64,000 nt of DNA from S010-25 sp964441285 (lineage in GTDB: Bacteria > Pseudomonadota > Gammaproteobacteria > SZUA-229), in the NCBI GenBank assembly GCA_964441285.1, contig CAYTUK010000010.1, forward strand, positions 1-64,000. Direction: 5' to 3'. The notes under the pieces are model-generated. The model worked only from the letters and a program-made list of their open reading frames with translations. It was not told the DNA's origin and did no database searches. Below, one piece after another: positions 35,906-44,955 of this stretch (position 1 is the stretch's first letter; the number at the start of each line of letters is the position of its first letter). Position numbers and translations under genes: made by a program.

Positions 35906-37228
35906 TCAATTTCTACCAATACTTATATACTTGTAACCCAGTGAACGCATTACATCAGGCTCATATAAATTACGCCCATCAAAAATTAGTGGTTGTTTTA
36001 AGCGTGATTTCATTTCCTCAAAATCCGGACTCCAGAAAATTTTCCATTCTGTTACGATACAGAGTGCATCGGCATTTTCGAGCGCAGCTTCGGCACTATC
36101 AGCTAAAATTAATTTGTCCTCATCATGGTAAATCCGTCTGGCTTCATCCATTGCCTCTGGGTCATAAGCCTGAACACTGGCACCAGCATTAATTAAAGCT
36201 TCGAGCAAAACACGACTTGGTGCATCACGCATATCGTCTGTATTAGGTTTGAATGCAAGCCCCCATAAGGCAAAAATCTTACCCGTTAGGTCAGTATTAA
36301 AATGCTTATTTATTTTATTAAATAAGACTTCTTTCTGGCGATCATTCACTCTTTCAACGGCAGTTAATAAACCCGCCGAATAACCAACTTCTTGCGCTGT
36401 ACGCTCAAGCGCTTTAACGTCTTTAGGAAAACAGGAACCACCATAACCACAACCAGGGTAAATAAAGGAGTAACCGATGCGCGAATCTGAACCAATGCCA
36501 TGTCGTACCTGTTCTATATCTGCATCTAAATATTCCGCAAGATTTGCAAGCTCGTTCATAAAACTAATTTTAGTGGCTAACATCGAGTTAGCCGCATATT
36601 TTGTGAGTTCTGCAGAACGTATATCCATCGCAATAATACGATCATGGTTTCGATTGAATGGGGAATAAAGCGCCTTGAGTAATTCAGTGGTTCTAGGATT
36701 GTCAGTACCAATAACAATTCTGTCGGGTTTCATAAAATCATCAATGGCTGCGCCTTCTTTTAGAAATTCCGGGTTGGAAACCACATCAAACTCTATCTCC
36801 TGACTACGCGCTGTCAGTACACTTTTAATGGTTTCTCTGACCGTATCTGCGGTGCCTACAGGCACTGTCGATTTATCGATAACAATTTTATAATTTTCCA
36901 TATTGTCGGCAATAGAACGTGCCACTGCAAGTACATATTGTAAATCCGCAGAACCATCTTCATCAGGTGGTGTGCCAACAGCAATGAACTGGAATAATCC
37001 GTGTTTGACTGCTACGCCCACATCAGTGGTGAAATTTAGCCGTCCAGCTTCATGATTTTCTTTAACCAGGTTTTCAAGCCCTGGCTCATAAATCGGAATT
37101 TTTCCATTTTTTAGCTGCTCAATTTTATCCTGGTCAATATCCATACAAAGTACATCATTGCCAACCTCTGCCAGACAGGTGCCTGTTACCAGGCCTACAT
37201 ACCCGGAACCAAATACAGTAATTTTCAT
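35906..37228 (-). CDS. ugd: UDP-glucose 6-dehydrogenase
   Basis: Oxidises UDP-glucose to UDP-glucuronate with two NAD+. 440 aa. N-terminal VFGSGYVGLVTGTCLAEVGN binds NAD; the catalytic Cys is in FIYPGCGYGGSCFPKDV; the C-terminal domain has WGLAFKPNTDDMRDAPS, identical to the core of the UGD family. The frame is open to 37303, but the ATG at 37228 (MKITVFG) gives the standard N-terminus. It is the second gene of the minus-strand nucleotide-sugar group, after manC. Confidence 0.94.
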   Translation of the reverse strand: MKITVFGSGYVGLVTGTCLAEVGNDVLCMDIDQDKIEQLKNGKIPIYEPGLENLVKENHEAGRLNFTTDVGVAVKHGLFQFIAVGTPPDEDGSADLQYVLAVARSIADNMENYKIVIDKSTVPVGTADTVRETIKSVLTARSQEIEFDVVSNPEFLKEGAAIDDFMKPDRIVIGTDNPRTTELLKALYSPFNRNHDRIIAMDIRSAELTKYAANSMLATKISFMNELANLAEYLDADIEQVRHGIGSDSRIGYSFIYPGCGYGGSCFPKDVKALERTAQEVGYSAGLLTAVERVNDRQKEVLFNKINKHFNTDLTGKIFALWGLAFKPNTDDMRDAPSRVLLEALINAGASVQAYDPEAMDEARRIYHDEDKLILADSAEAALENADALCIVTEWKIFWSPDFEEMKSRLKQPLIFDGRNLYEPDVMRSLGYKYISIGRN

Positions 37229-37323
37229 ATCTTTAAAATATTCTATGTTAAGAGTTAAATGGATTAAATAATGCCGGGATTTATATTGTGCCCCAGCCTG
37301 CACTGGCAGTTCCCTACTATCAT

Positions 37324-38739
37324 TTAGTTTTCTCTGCCGTATATATCATCGAATCGGACAATATCATCTTCGCCCAGGTAGCTGCCAGTCTGTACCTCAA
37401 TTATTTCTAATGGGATTTTACCAATATTTTCCAGACGATGTTTAGCACCTAACGGGATATAGGTTGACTCATTTTCTGTAAGAATAAAAATATCCTCATC
37501 ACGTATTACTTTTGCGGTGCCACTTACGATAATCCAGTGTTCTGAACGGTGATGGTGCATTTGTAATGACAAAATAGAACCTGGATTAACGGTAATACGT
37601 TTTACCTGAAAGCGTTCAGAAGCATCGATACCCCGATAACAACCCCAGGGCCTGCAAACACGTTTATGGAGAATAACTTCATCTCTATTTTCTTTACTCA
37701 GTTCGTCAACAATGTCTTTAATATTCTGTACATCATCTCGGCTAGCCACCAATAAGGCATCATCTGTATCAACAATAATTAAGTTTTCAACCCCTAACGT
37801 GGTGACAAGTTTTGTCTCTGCGCGCACATAACAGTTACGAGTAGCATGGCTCTTTACATCACCAATTAAAATATTTTTATTCTCGTCTGATGCAGTTATA
37901 TCATGTAAGGCTGACCAGGAACCAACATCACTCCAACCAATATCAATGGGTATGACAATGGCATTGTCCACTTTTTCCATAATTGCATAATCAATTGAAT
38001 CACTGGGACAGTGCTCGAACTCTTTCATACCAATACGAATAAAATCCATATCACGATTTGCTTTGGCGCAAGATTGCTGACAAGCTTCGAATATAGTGAA
38101 CGCAAAAGTCTCCAGGGCTTTAAGGTAAGCAGAAGCCTTAAACATAAACATGCCACTATTCCAGTAATACCCGCCTTCTTCAAGATACTGCTCTGCCTTA
38201 GACAAGTCAGGTTTTTCGACAAATTTATCGACTGGATAAAAAATATTTTTTCCAGCATTACGCTTAGCTTTAATATAACCAAAGCCGGTTTCAGGATAAT
38301 CTGGAATAATACCAAAAGTAACCAGGTTTCCAGCTTCTGCCTGTTCAGCCCCAACTTCCACTGCCTGATAAAAGGCATCCACATCTTTTATAACATGATC
38401 AGCAGGTAACACCAATAATACTGGGTCGTCGTCATTATGACGGGCAGTAATAGCTGCCAGTGCGATAGCAGGCGCTGTATTTCTTCCAACCGGCTCCAGC
38501 ACAATATCGCTTTGGCTGATTTTAGTGTTAGCAACCTGTTCAGCCACCATAAAACGGTATTTCTCATTACAGATGATTATTACCCGCGAAATCAGTGATG
38601 AGCCTGTTAAGCGGTTAATGGTGTCCTGCAATAATGAGGTTTTATTAATTAAGGGTAATAATTGTTTAGGATGATTTTTTCTGGACAAAGGCCACAAACG
38701 CGTACCTGAACCACCCGATAATATAACTGGTAAAATCAT
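37324..38739 (-). CDS. manC: mannose-1-phosphate guanylyltransferase / mannose-6-phosphate isomerase
   Basis: Bifunctional enzyme of 471 aa making GDP-mannose precursor. N-terminal nucleotidyltransferase: ILSGGSGTRLWPLSRKNHPK with FVEKPD. C-terminal type II phosphomannose isomerase cupin: RPWGCYRGID, MHHHRSEHWIIVSGTA and YIPLGAKHRLEN. Both halves look complete. The ATG at 38739 begins the minus-strand group, so the promoter for manC-ugd-wbpO-wbpP probably lies in the gap to galE. Related genes serve alginate, capsule or O-antigen; no glycosyltransferase or polymerase is in the window. Confidence 0.92.
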   Translation of the reverse strand: MILPVILSGGSGTRLWPLSRKNHPKQLLPLINKTSLLQDTINRLTGSSLISRVIIICNEKYRFMVAEQVANTKISQSDIVLEPVGRNTAPAIALAAITARHNDDDPVLLVLPADHVIKDVDAFYQAVEVGAEQAEAGNLVTFGIIPDYPETGFGYIKAKRNAGKNIFYPVDKFVEKPDLSKAEQYLEEGGYYWNSGMFMFKASAYLKALETFAFTIFEACQQSCAKANRDMDFIRIGMKEFEHCPSDSIDYAIMEKVDNAIVIPIDIGWSDVGSWSALHDITASDENKNILIGDVKSHATRNCYVRAETKLVTTLGVENLIIVDTDDALLVASRDDVQNIKDIVDELSKENRDEVILHKRVCRPWGCYRGIDASERFQVKRITVNPGSILSLQMHHHRSEHWIIVSGTAKVIRDEDIFILTENESTYIPLGAKHRLENIGKIPLEIIEVQTGSYLGEDDIVRFDDIYGREN

Positions 38740-39113
38740 TAAGTTACCCCACTAATATAAAGTTTTTTCTATACATAAAGAAAGGCTAATCAATGTGCTA
38801 TAAAATGAAATATTTCGAGTTACCATTAAAAAGAAGCTTGCATGAATAAATGATCATAGAGAAGATTTCGGAAATTATAAAAATATTTCTTTCTAAAGGT
38901 TTTCCCATAAAAACATCTACACTCACATCGATATTAACAGTAAAATAATTATCCGACACCACAAATCGAAATAATCAGATTGTTGGACTGGACTTACGCA
39001 TCTTGTGGTGCGCTATGATAACAATAAACTTATGCTTGTTGCGGTAAATTTAAACGCTTTATGCAAAAATACAGCAAGTTTCTGAGAAATAATGACTTTT
39101 GAGGAATAATTTT
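38740..39113. other. divergent promoter region manC/galE (374 bp)
   Basis: AT-rich and without a gene. It should hold the promoters of manC (minus) and galE (plus). A weak spaced inverted pair, CACCACAA (38957-38964) and TTGTGGTG (39003-39010), lies about 105-155 bp before galE. No strong promoter pair could be assigned. Confidence 0.4.
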
Positions 39114-40136
39114 ATGGCTAAAGTTTTAATCACTGGTGGTGCCGGTTACATTGGCTCTCATACCTGTATCGAATTTCAACAGGCAAACCATAATATTCTG
39201 GTACTGGATAATCTTTGCAACTCAAGTGAAGAAGCTTTGCGTCGTGTTGAAAGAATCACAACGAAACCCATTGAGTTTATTCAGGGTGACACCCGTGACC
39301 GCCAATTACTGAAAACTATTTTCAAACAACATGAAATTAGTTCCGTAATTCATTTTGCTGGCCTGAAAGCAGTGGGTGAATCAGTCTCTATCCCACTTAC
39401 CTATTATGATAATAATATAAATGGCAGCATTATTTTACTTGAAGAAATGCGTATCGCAGGGGTTAAAAATATTGTATTTAGTTCGTCTGCAACCGTTTAT
39501 GGCGACCCACACACGGTTCCAATTAAAGAAACTTTCCCCCTGTCAGCAACCAATCCGTATGGCCGCTCCAAACTTATTATTGAAGACGTACTGCGCGATG
39601 TCTTTGTTGCAGATAATAACTGGAAAATAGCCTTATTAAGATATTTTAATCCGGTTGGCGCTCATATCAGTGGCAGCATTGGTGAAGATCCAGCGGGTAT
39701 TCCATGCAATCTAATGCCTTATATTTCACAAACGGCTGTTGGTAAACTCGAAAAACTACAGGTTTTTGGTGGCGATTATAATACCTCTGATGGCACGGGT
39801 GTGCGTGATTATATCCATGTTGTTGATCTTGCTAAAGGCCATTTAAAAGCCATTGAAGCACTGGCAGCTAAAACTGAAGGTCATGTGCTGACTGTAAATC
39901 TTGGTACCGGCAGAGGTTACTCCGTTCTGGATATGGTGAAAGCATTTGAACATGCATCAGGTGAAAAAGTTGCCTATGAAATTGTTACCCGACGCCCTGG
40001 AGACATTGCAAAATGTTATGCCGACCCGTCGTTGGCAAAGGCATTGCTAAGCTGGCAGGCAGAATTGGGCATTGAGCGTATGTGCGAAGATAGCTGGCGC
40101 TGGCAATCACAAAACCCTCAGGGATATAAAATCTGA
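39114..40136 (+). CDS. galE: UDP-glucose 4-epimerase
   Basis: Interconverts UDP-glucose and UDP-galactose. 340 aa. NAD motif ITGGAGYIGSHTC, IHFAGLKAVGES, catalytic FSSSATVYGD and the Tyr-x3-Lys in NPYGRSK, and RYFNPVGAHISGSIGEDP, all diagnostic of GalE. The ATG at 39114 follows GAGGAAT at good spacing and is chosen over the upstream in-frame TTG at 39099. It is divergent from the manC group and supplies a sugar for the same polysaccharides. Confidence 0.95.
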   Translation: MAKVLITGGAGYIGSHTCIEFQQANHNILVLDNLCNSSEEALRRVERITTKPIEFIQGDTRDRQLLKTIFKQHEISSVIHFAGLKAVGESVSIPLTYYDNNINGSIILLEEMRIAGVKNIVFSSSATVYGDPHTVPIKETFPLSATNPYGRSKLIIEDVLRDVFVADNNWKIALLRYFNPVGAHISGSIGEDPAGIPCNLMPYISQTAVGKLEKLQVFGGDYNTSDGTGVRDYIHVVDLAKGHLKAIEALAAKTEGHVLTVNLGTGRGYSVLDMVKAFEHASGEKVAYEIVTRRPGDIAKCYADPSLAKALLSWQAELGIERMCEDSWRWQSQNPQGYKI

Positions 40137-40166
40137 CAATTAACTGCTACGCTTTATTGTCAGATT
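40130..40166. repeat. perfect 11-bp inverted repeat at the galE 3' end
   Basis: AATCTGACAAT (40130-40140), which includes the galE stop codon, is matched by ATTGTCAGATT (40156-40166) across 15 nt. No T-run follows. It could be an mRNA 3'-end stabiliser or a weak terminator. Confidence 0.5.
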
Positions 40167-40258
40167 AATAACCGACGAACTGGCACTAATTACAACCAGG
40201 GCACTCCAACCTGGAGCAATGCTATTAAGCCAATAATCTGGTTTTATATCGCAATAAT

Positions 40259-40285
40259 AAAATACTGCTTTATCCAGTATTCTTT
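40259..40285 (+). terminator. weak terminator-like hairpin
   Basis: AATACTG (40261-40267) pairs with CAGTATT (40275-40281), followed by CTTTT. It is AT-rich and lies about 125 bp after galE. Possible galE terminator. Confidence 0.35.
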
Positions 40286-40378
40286 TCGTAAGCAGAGGTT
40301 TAAACTAGCGCAGTAGAACGTTTTCTGCATTTCTACAGGCAGCCCTATTATCAATTCTAATCAGGCAGGGAATATATC

Positions 40379-40666
40379 ATGGCAACTAAAACAGCCAAAA
40401 CAACTAAAAAAACCACCTCGATCAAAACAGCTAAAAAGTCAGTAAAAACAGCGACAAAAAAGCCAGCGCTTAAAGGCACTGCGAAAAAGATCTCCAGGAA
40501 ACAAAATACTAAGTTTATTGTTTCACATGAGCAACGCCGCCATATGATAAATGAAGCGGCTTATTTTCTTTCCCTAAAAAGAGACTATACTGCGTCTGAC
40601 TCGGTGAGCAACTGGTTTGAAGCTGAGAAAAATATTGACCTGATTTGCGAATGCAAACTCGGATAA
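40379..40666 (+). CDS. DUF2934-like protein with a basic histone-H1-like N-terminus
   Basis: 95 aa. Residues 1-45 are Lys/Thr/Ala-rich (KTAKTTKKTTSIKTAKKSVK) and resemble the tails of bacterial histone-H1-like or nucleoid proteins. Residues 50-90 contain HEQRRHMINEAAYFLSLKRD and NWFEAEKNID, matching the DUF2934 pattern (helix, then W.EAE). Such proteins are of unknown function; the basic tail suggests nucleic-acid binding. The start follows AGGGA at good spacing. It stands alone between galE and the convergent pgm. Confidence 0.72.
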   Translation: MATKTAKTTKKTTSIKTAKKSVKTATKKPALKGTAKKISRKQNTKFIVSHEQRRHMINEAAYFLSLKRDYTASDSVSNWFEAEKNIDLICECKLG

Positions 40667-40695
40667 TCTATTAGGTAATGATCTATTAGGTAATG
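40666..40695. repeat. perfect 15-bp tandem duplication at the pgm 3' end
   Basis: ATCTATTAGGTAATG occurs twice without gap (40666-40680, 40681-40695). The second unit holds the pgm stop and last codons; the first begins within the stop of the convergent DUF2934 gene. Confidence 0.8.
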
Positions 40696-42332
40696 ACATC
40701 AGGTCGTGTTCTACCTGTAAAATGCTCAATCTCCGCAATCGACATGGATAACTGTATCAATGTCGACAGAACTTTCTGTGGTGATTGCGCCATTGATTGC
40801 TTCACTTTTTCAACATCCTGCTCAGGCTGTTCAATGTATACACGCAAGGTTGCACCCTCAGTACCAGTACCCGACAAACGATAAACAATTCGAGCGCCGT
40901 TGGTAAACAAAAGACGAATCCCCTGATGCAGACTCTGGCTGCCATCAATCGCATCGGTATAAGCAAAATCATCACACAAGGCTACTTTATACTCACCGTA
41001 TTGCTGTACACTCAAACTCTCAGTATTTGCGCGTAGTTGAGCCATCAACGCTTTTGCATCATCCGCTCTGACGGCTTCATAATCATGCCGCGTATAAACA
41101 TCCCTGCCATACTGTAACCAGTGCTCATGCACGACTTCGGCAACAGTCTGCCGTTTAACCGCCAGAATATTCAACCAGAAAAGCACCGCCCATAAACCAT
41201 CTTTTTCCCGTAAATGGTCTGAGCCGGTACCAAACGATTCTTCCCCACACAGACTAATTTTCCCGGCATCCAGTAAATTGCCAAAAAACTTCCAGCCAGT
41301 TGGCGTTTCATAACAAGGAATATCCAGTGCTGCGGCAACGCGATCAACTGCCTGACTTGTCGGCATAGAACGCGCCACACCAAGCAGGCCTTTCACATAA
41401 GCCGGTATTAGTCCTGCATTTGCAGCCAGGATAGCTAGGCTATCATTGGGAGTAACAAAAAATTGATGGCCCAGAATCATGTTACGATCACCATCACCAT
41501 CTGATGCGGCACCAAAATCAGGTCCGGCAGCGCCATTCATTTTTGTAACCAGTTGTGCTGCATGAAGTAAATTCGGATCGGGATGCCCGCCACCAAAATC
41601 TGCTAATGGTTCAGCACGTATAACAGTACCGGCCGGTGCCTGCAGTCGATTCTCGAACAACTCAAGTGCATAAGGTCCGGTAACAGCATGCATGGCATCA
41701 AAACAGAAACAAAACGGCGTTGTTTGTATATAGTTACGAATACAATCAAAATCAAAAAGCTGTTGCATTAAATCGGCATAATCTTTTACTGAATCAATAA
41801 TGCAGATTTGCATATCGGCTAAAAAACACTCTCCCAGATGGTCAATATCAACAGCCGGCGATTGCAGCATCTTATATTCAGTTATTTCAAGACTCTGCTG
41901 GTAAATTTTTTCCGATATTTTTTCCGGTGCAGGGCCACCATTTTCAACATTGTATTTAATTCCAAAATCCGCATCTGGCCCACCTGGATTATGGCTGGCT
42001 GAAAGGATAATACCACCGAGTGTTTTATATTTTCGAATCAGGTTTGATACAGCAGGCGTGGACAATAGACCGCCCTGCCCTAACATTACACTGGCAACCC
42101 CATTTGCGGCGGCCATTTTAAGAATAATCTGTATCGCTTCACGATTAAAATAGCGACCATCACCGCCAAGCACAATGCTTTGCCCACAAACATTACCCAG
42201 AGTATTAAAAATTGACTGAACAAAATTTTCCAGATAATTGCGCTGTTGAAAAACAGCTACTTTTTTTCTCAACCCTGACGTACCTGGTTGCTGATCAGTA
42301 AAAGCGGTAGTTGATACGAGTTTAATATCCAT
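40686..42332 (-). CDS. pgm: phosphoglucomutase (alpha-D-glucose specific)
   Basis: Interconverts glucose-1-phosphate and glucose-6-phosphate. 548 aa, the PGM1-like length. Opening STTAFTDQQPGTSGLRKKV is diagnostic; the phosphoserine loop is LSASHNPGG, the metal loop SDGDGDRN, sugar binding CGEESFGTGSDH, and phosphate binding RLSGTGTEGATLRVY. It links glycogen breakdown (GlgP) and synthesis (GlgC) to the oxidative pentose phosphate genes next door, and supplies UDP-glucose precursors. It is the last gene of the minus-strand carbon-storage block. Confidence 0.95.
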   Translation of the reverse strand: MDIKLVSTTAFTDQQPGTSGLRKKVAVFQQRNYLENFVQSIFNTLGNVCGQSIVLGGDGRYFNREAIQIILKMAAANGVASVMLGQGGLLSTPAVSNLIRKYKTLGGIILSASHNPGGPDADFGIKYNVENGGPAPEKISEKIYQQSLEITEYKMLQSPAVDIDHLGECFLADMQICIIDSVKDYADLMQQLFDFDCIRNYIQTTPFCFCFDAMHAVTGPYALELFENRLQAPAGTVIRAEPLADFGGGHPDPNLLHAAQLVTKMNGAAGPDFGAASDGDGDRNMILGHQFFVTPNDSLAILAANAGLIPAYVKGLLGVARSMPTSQAVDRVAAALDIPCYETPTGWKFFGNLLDAGKISLCGEESFGTGSDHLREKDGLWAVLFWLNILAVKRQTVAEVVHEHWLQYGRDVYTRHDYEAVRADDAKALMAQLRANTESLSVQQYGEYKVALCDDFAYTDAIDGSQSLHQGIRLLFTNGARIVYRLSGTGTEGATLRVYIEQPEQDVEKVKQSMAQSPQKVLSTLIQLSMSIAEIEHFTGRTRPDVIT

Positions 42333-42449
42333 AATTTTTGGCTTGAATAAGTAAGAAAGTCTCTAATTAATCCATAAAATCGTCACTTACAAGCTGTAAG
42401 TATCCTGCATTAATCAGATATCTTTAAGTTTTTTAGTTGGAATAGACAG

Positions 42450-42578
42450 ACTAACAGTAGAGATAAAAAGGCGACCCATTGTTCAAGACCGTCAGCCGCA
42501 GGGATGCAGGTGTCGAGCCGACATGAATGTATTCACCGCGTATCTTTAACCATGGGTCGCCTTTTTATTCGTTTCAGT
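42450..42578 (-). repeat. palindromic interspersed element, copy C
   Basis: About 129 bp with ends ACTAAC (left) and GTTTCAGT (right). Arms GGCGACCCATTGTT (left) and AACCATGGGTCGCC (right) pair with each other. The core reads in the opposite direction to copy A (TGTCGAGCCGACATGAATGT). It lies between pgl and pgm, which are transcribed in the same direction. Confidence 0.88.
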
Positions 42579-42612
42579 CATACATTCTACAGAATCTAAC
42601 ATTTTTTTCGTA

Positions 42613-43317
42613 TCATCCTGCTGCAGCCCTATCGACAAACCAGTGATTATTGCCTATACGGTTAACTGGCAATGCTTCACCTGCCTGTATCTTATTTAGC
42701 GCGGCTGTTTTATTTTCACCGACAACCAGTACAATGCGCAAGGCGACGGATGATAATGTCGATAGACTTAATGAAACACGTTCAGGTGGTGGTTTAGGTG
42801 CATTGAATACGGGAACAACCTTATGTTGATCGGTTAATGCCTTATTATCAGGGAACAGGCTGGCGGTATGCCCATCTTCACCCATGCCTAAAATAACGAT
42901 ATCCAGTGCATCAAAAGAGCGAAATAATAAGCTGTAATCCTGTGCTGCTTTTTCTGCACCCAATTCTGCTTTTATCGGATAAAAATGCCGGGCAGAATTT
43001 CGCGGTGATGAAAATAATGCCTGTCTGATCATGCAGTCATTACGTTCTGTATGACCAACAGGTAAACAGCGTTCATCACCCAGATACCATTCAATCTGTT
43101 GCCAGGGTAAATCTAGTTTTGAAAGTTTTTGCAAACACCGCGCCGGGGTATTACCACCAGGGAGTGCAATACGGCAGCATTGCTTTTTTTTAATGCACGC
43201 TGCAATATTGAGCTGGATAAAACTGGCTGCCGCAACAGCCAGTGTTTCTGCATCCTCATGCAGATAGAAATTTCTGGTTAATGAATTTCTAGTTAATAAG
43301 TTACTGGGTAATTGCAT
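42613..43317 (-). CDS. pgl: 6-phosphogluconolactonase
   Basis: Hydrolyses 6-phosphogluconolactone in the oxidative pentose phosphate pathway. 234 aa, DevB/SOL type: RIALPGGNTPARCLQKL, WYLGDERCLPVGHTERND and the hallmark DIVILGMGEDGHTASLFPD. The first 16 residues (MQLPSNLLTRNSLTRN) come from a degenerate 15-bp tandem repeat and are longer than needed. The ATG at 43317 is 3 bp after the zwf stop, so translation is coupled. Confidence 0.93.
   Translation of the reverse strand: MQLPSNLLTRNSLTRNFYLHEDAETLAVAAASFIQLNIAACIKKKQCCRIALPGGNTPARCLQKLSKLDLPWQQIEWYLGDERCLPVGHTERNDCMIRQALFSSPRNSARHFYPIKAELGAEKAAQDYSLLFRSFDALDIVILGMGEDGHTASLFPDNKALTDQHKVVPVFNAPKPPPERVSLSLSTLSSVALRIVLVVGENKTAALNKIQAGEALPVNRIGNNHWFVDRAAAG
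43271..43315 (-). repeat. degenerate 15-bp tandem repeat in the pgl N-terminus
   Basis: Three 15-bp units (43271-43285, 43286-43300, 43301-43315): TTTCTGGTTAATGAA, TTTCTAGTTAATAAG and a more diverged third. They are in frame and encode the LTRNSLTRN-type repeat at the start of Pgl. Confidence 0.6.
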
Positions 43318-43320
43318 TTT

Positions 43321-44823
43321 TTAAGTTGGCACATGCCATCCGTGAACACAGTCTTTTGTTAAGTTATCCATTTCAGGTATGCTCCAGGTTCCTGCACGAT
43401 AACGATCAATAGAAACACGTTTTTCCCATGCATTTAATATTGGTTCAAGAATTGACCACGATTCATTCACCTCATCCGAACGTGAAAATAAGGTGCTATC
43501 ACCAACAAGCACATCATGCATAAGCACTTCATACGCATCAGCAACATCATCTTTATCCGCATAAGGTGCGCGCATAACCATCACTTCATTATCCGTGGTT
43601 GGGCCAGGTTTCTTCGCATTGATGCGTAATACTATGCCACTATCTGGTTGCAGTCTAAAAACCAGTGCATTCGCATTCGGTATAGACGCATGGTTGTTAA
43701 ACAGATTAAATGGCGGCTTGCGAAAACGAATCATCACCTCTGAGACACGTTTAGGTAAGCGTTTACCCGAACATAAAATAAACGGCACACCCTGCCAGCG
43801 CCAGTTATCAATATGAAAACGGACTGCCGCAAAAGTTTCCGTTATTGAGTCGGGCGAAACGCCTTCTTCTGAAACATAAGAAGAGATCTCTTCATTGTCG
43901 ATTACGCCTTTCGCATATTGTGCCGCGACAGTTAGTGAATCAATTTCTTCTGCTTTGAAAGGGCGTATCGCACGCAATACTTTCATTTTTTCGTCACGTA
44001 CTGCATCTGCCGTAAATTCAACCGGCGGTTCCATTGCTACCAGCGTCATAACCTGCATGATATGGCTCTGTATCATGTCACGTAAAGCCCCTGCCTTTTC
44101 GTAATATTTTGCGCGATATTCAATACCCAATGTTTCTGATACAATAATTTGAATATGATCAATATAGTTACGATTCCATAATGGTTCCATAATACCGTTT
44201 GCAAACCGGTAAACCAGCAAGTTCTGTACACTTTCCTTCCCCAGATAATGATCAATTCGATAAATCTGGTTTTCGTTAAATTCTGCCTGTAATTCGGTAT
44301 TAAGCTTGCGTGAAGTTTCGAGGTCCATACCAAAAGGTTTCTCAATAACAATTCTTCGATAACCTTCATCTTCACTAATCAGGCCGGCTTTACCCAACCC
44401 AGCGGCAACTTTTCCGTACCATTCTGGTGGAATCGCACAATAAAACATGGCGTTTTTCTTACCGCCTAATACCTCCAGCGCATCAGCAACTCGATTATAG
44501 GTTTCATCATCCGCTAGATCTCCTGGTACCATGATTAATTTTTCACAAAAAGCATTCCATTTTTCAAGATCCTGCGTAATTTCGTGTGCAAAAGTATGAA
44601 GTCCATCAAACAGCAGTTGCAGCCAAACTTCTCTTGTGCGGTTATTCACAACGCCTAAAATACGGCTCTCCGAGTTAACCAGACCCGAGTTCAGCATTCG
44701 GATTAATGCGGGTAATAATTTACGTTTTGATAAATCACCCGTCGCACCAAAAATAACAATGTTTGTTGGTTCAGCGACTTCATCACCCATTAATGGTTTC
44801 GTATTTTCAGTTTGCATTGTCAT
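43321..44823 (-). CDS. zwf: glucose-6-phosphate 1-dehydrogenase
   Basis: Oxidises glucose-6-phosphate to the lactone with NAD(P)+. 500 aa. Nucleotide motif IFGATGDLSKRKLLPAL, substrate/catalytic motif RIDHYLGKE with the following QNLLVYRFANGIMEPLWNRNY, and EKPFGMDLETSRKLN. The frame is open to a GTG at 44835, but the ATG at 44823 is better placed behind AGGTGAG. Order zwf-pgl with gnd upstream gives the full oxidative branch. A 13-bp tandem repeat lies just upstream. Confidence 0.95.
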   Translation of the reverse strand: MTMQTENTKPLMGDEVAEPTNIVIFGATGDLSKRKLLPALIRMLNSGLVNSESRILGVVNNRTREVWLQLLFDGLHTFAHEITQDLEKWNAFCEKLIMVPGDLADDETYNRVADALEVLGGKKNAMFYCAIPPEWYGKVAAGLGKAGLISEDEGYRRIVIEKPFGMDLETSRKLNTELQAEFNENQIYRIDHYLGKESVQNLLVYRFANGIMEPLWNRNYIDHIQIIVSETLGIEYRAKYYEKAGALRDMIQSHIMQVMTLVAMEPPVEFTADAVRDEKMKVLRAIRPFKAEEIDSLTVAAQYAKGVIDNEEISSYVSEEGVSPDSITETFAAVRFHIDNWRWQGVPFILCSGKRLPKRVSEVMIRFRKPPFNLFNNHASIPNANALVFRLQPDSGIVLRINAKKPGPTTDNEVMVMRAPYADKDDVADAYEVLMHDVLVGDSTLFSRSDEVNESWSILEPILNAWEKRVSIDRYRAGTWSIPEMDNLTKDCVHGWHVPT

Positions 44824-44842
44824 GCTGCGTCTCACCTGAGAT

Positions 44843-44881
44843 TTTTAGGATATATTTTTAGAATATACTTTTAGAATATAC
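44843..44881. repeat. 13-bp tandem repeat (x3) upstream of zwf
   Basis: Three 13-bp units, TTTTAGGATATAT, TTTTAGAATATAC and TTTTAGAATATAC, lie 20-58 bp upstream of the zwf start. Each carries a TATATT-like box on the minus strand, so copy number could alter promoter or leader spacing. Confidence 0.7.
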
Positions 44882-44955
44882 GTTGCGGTATATTTTCTAT
44901 TGAGTCGTAAGGTAAAACGTATTTTCCATTGCGACTACCAGACATCTGTGTTAAT

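Noticed and set aside
39099..39113. TTG start for galE
   Set aside because: The ATG at 39114 has a good ribosome site (GAGGAAT) and gives the standard MAKVLITGGAGYIGS N-terminus.
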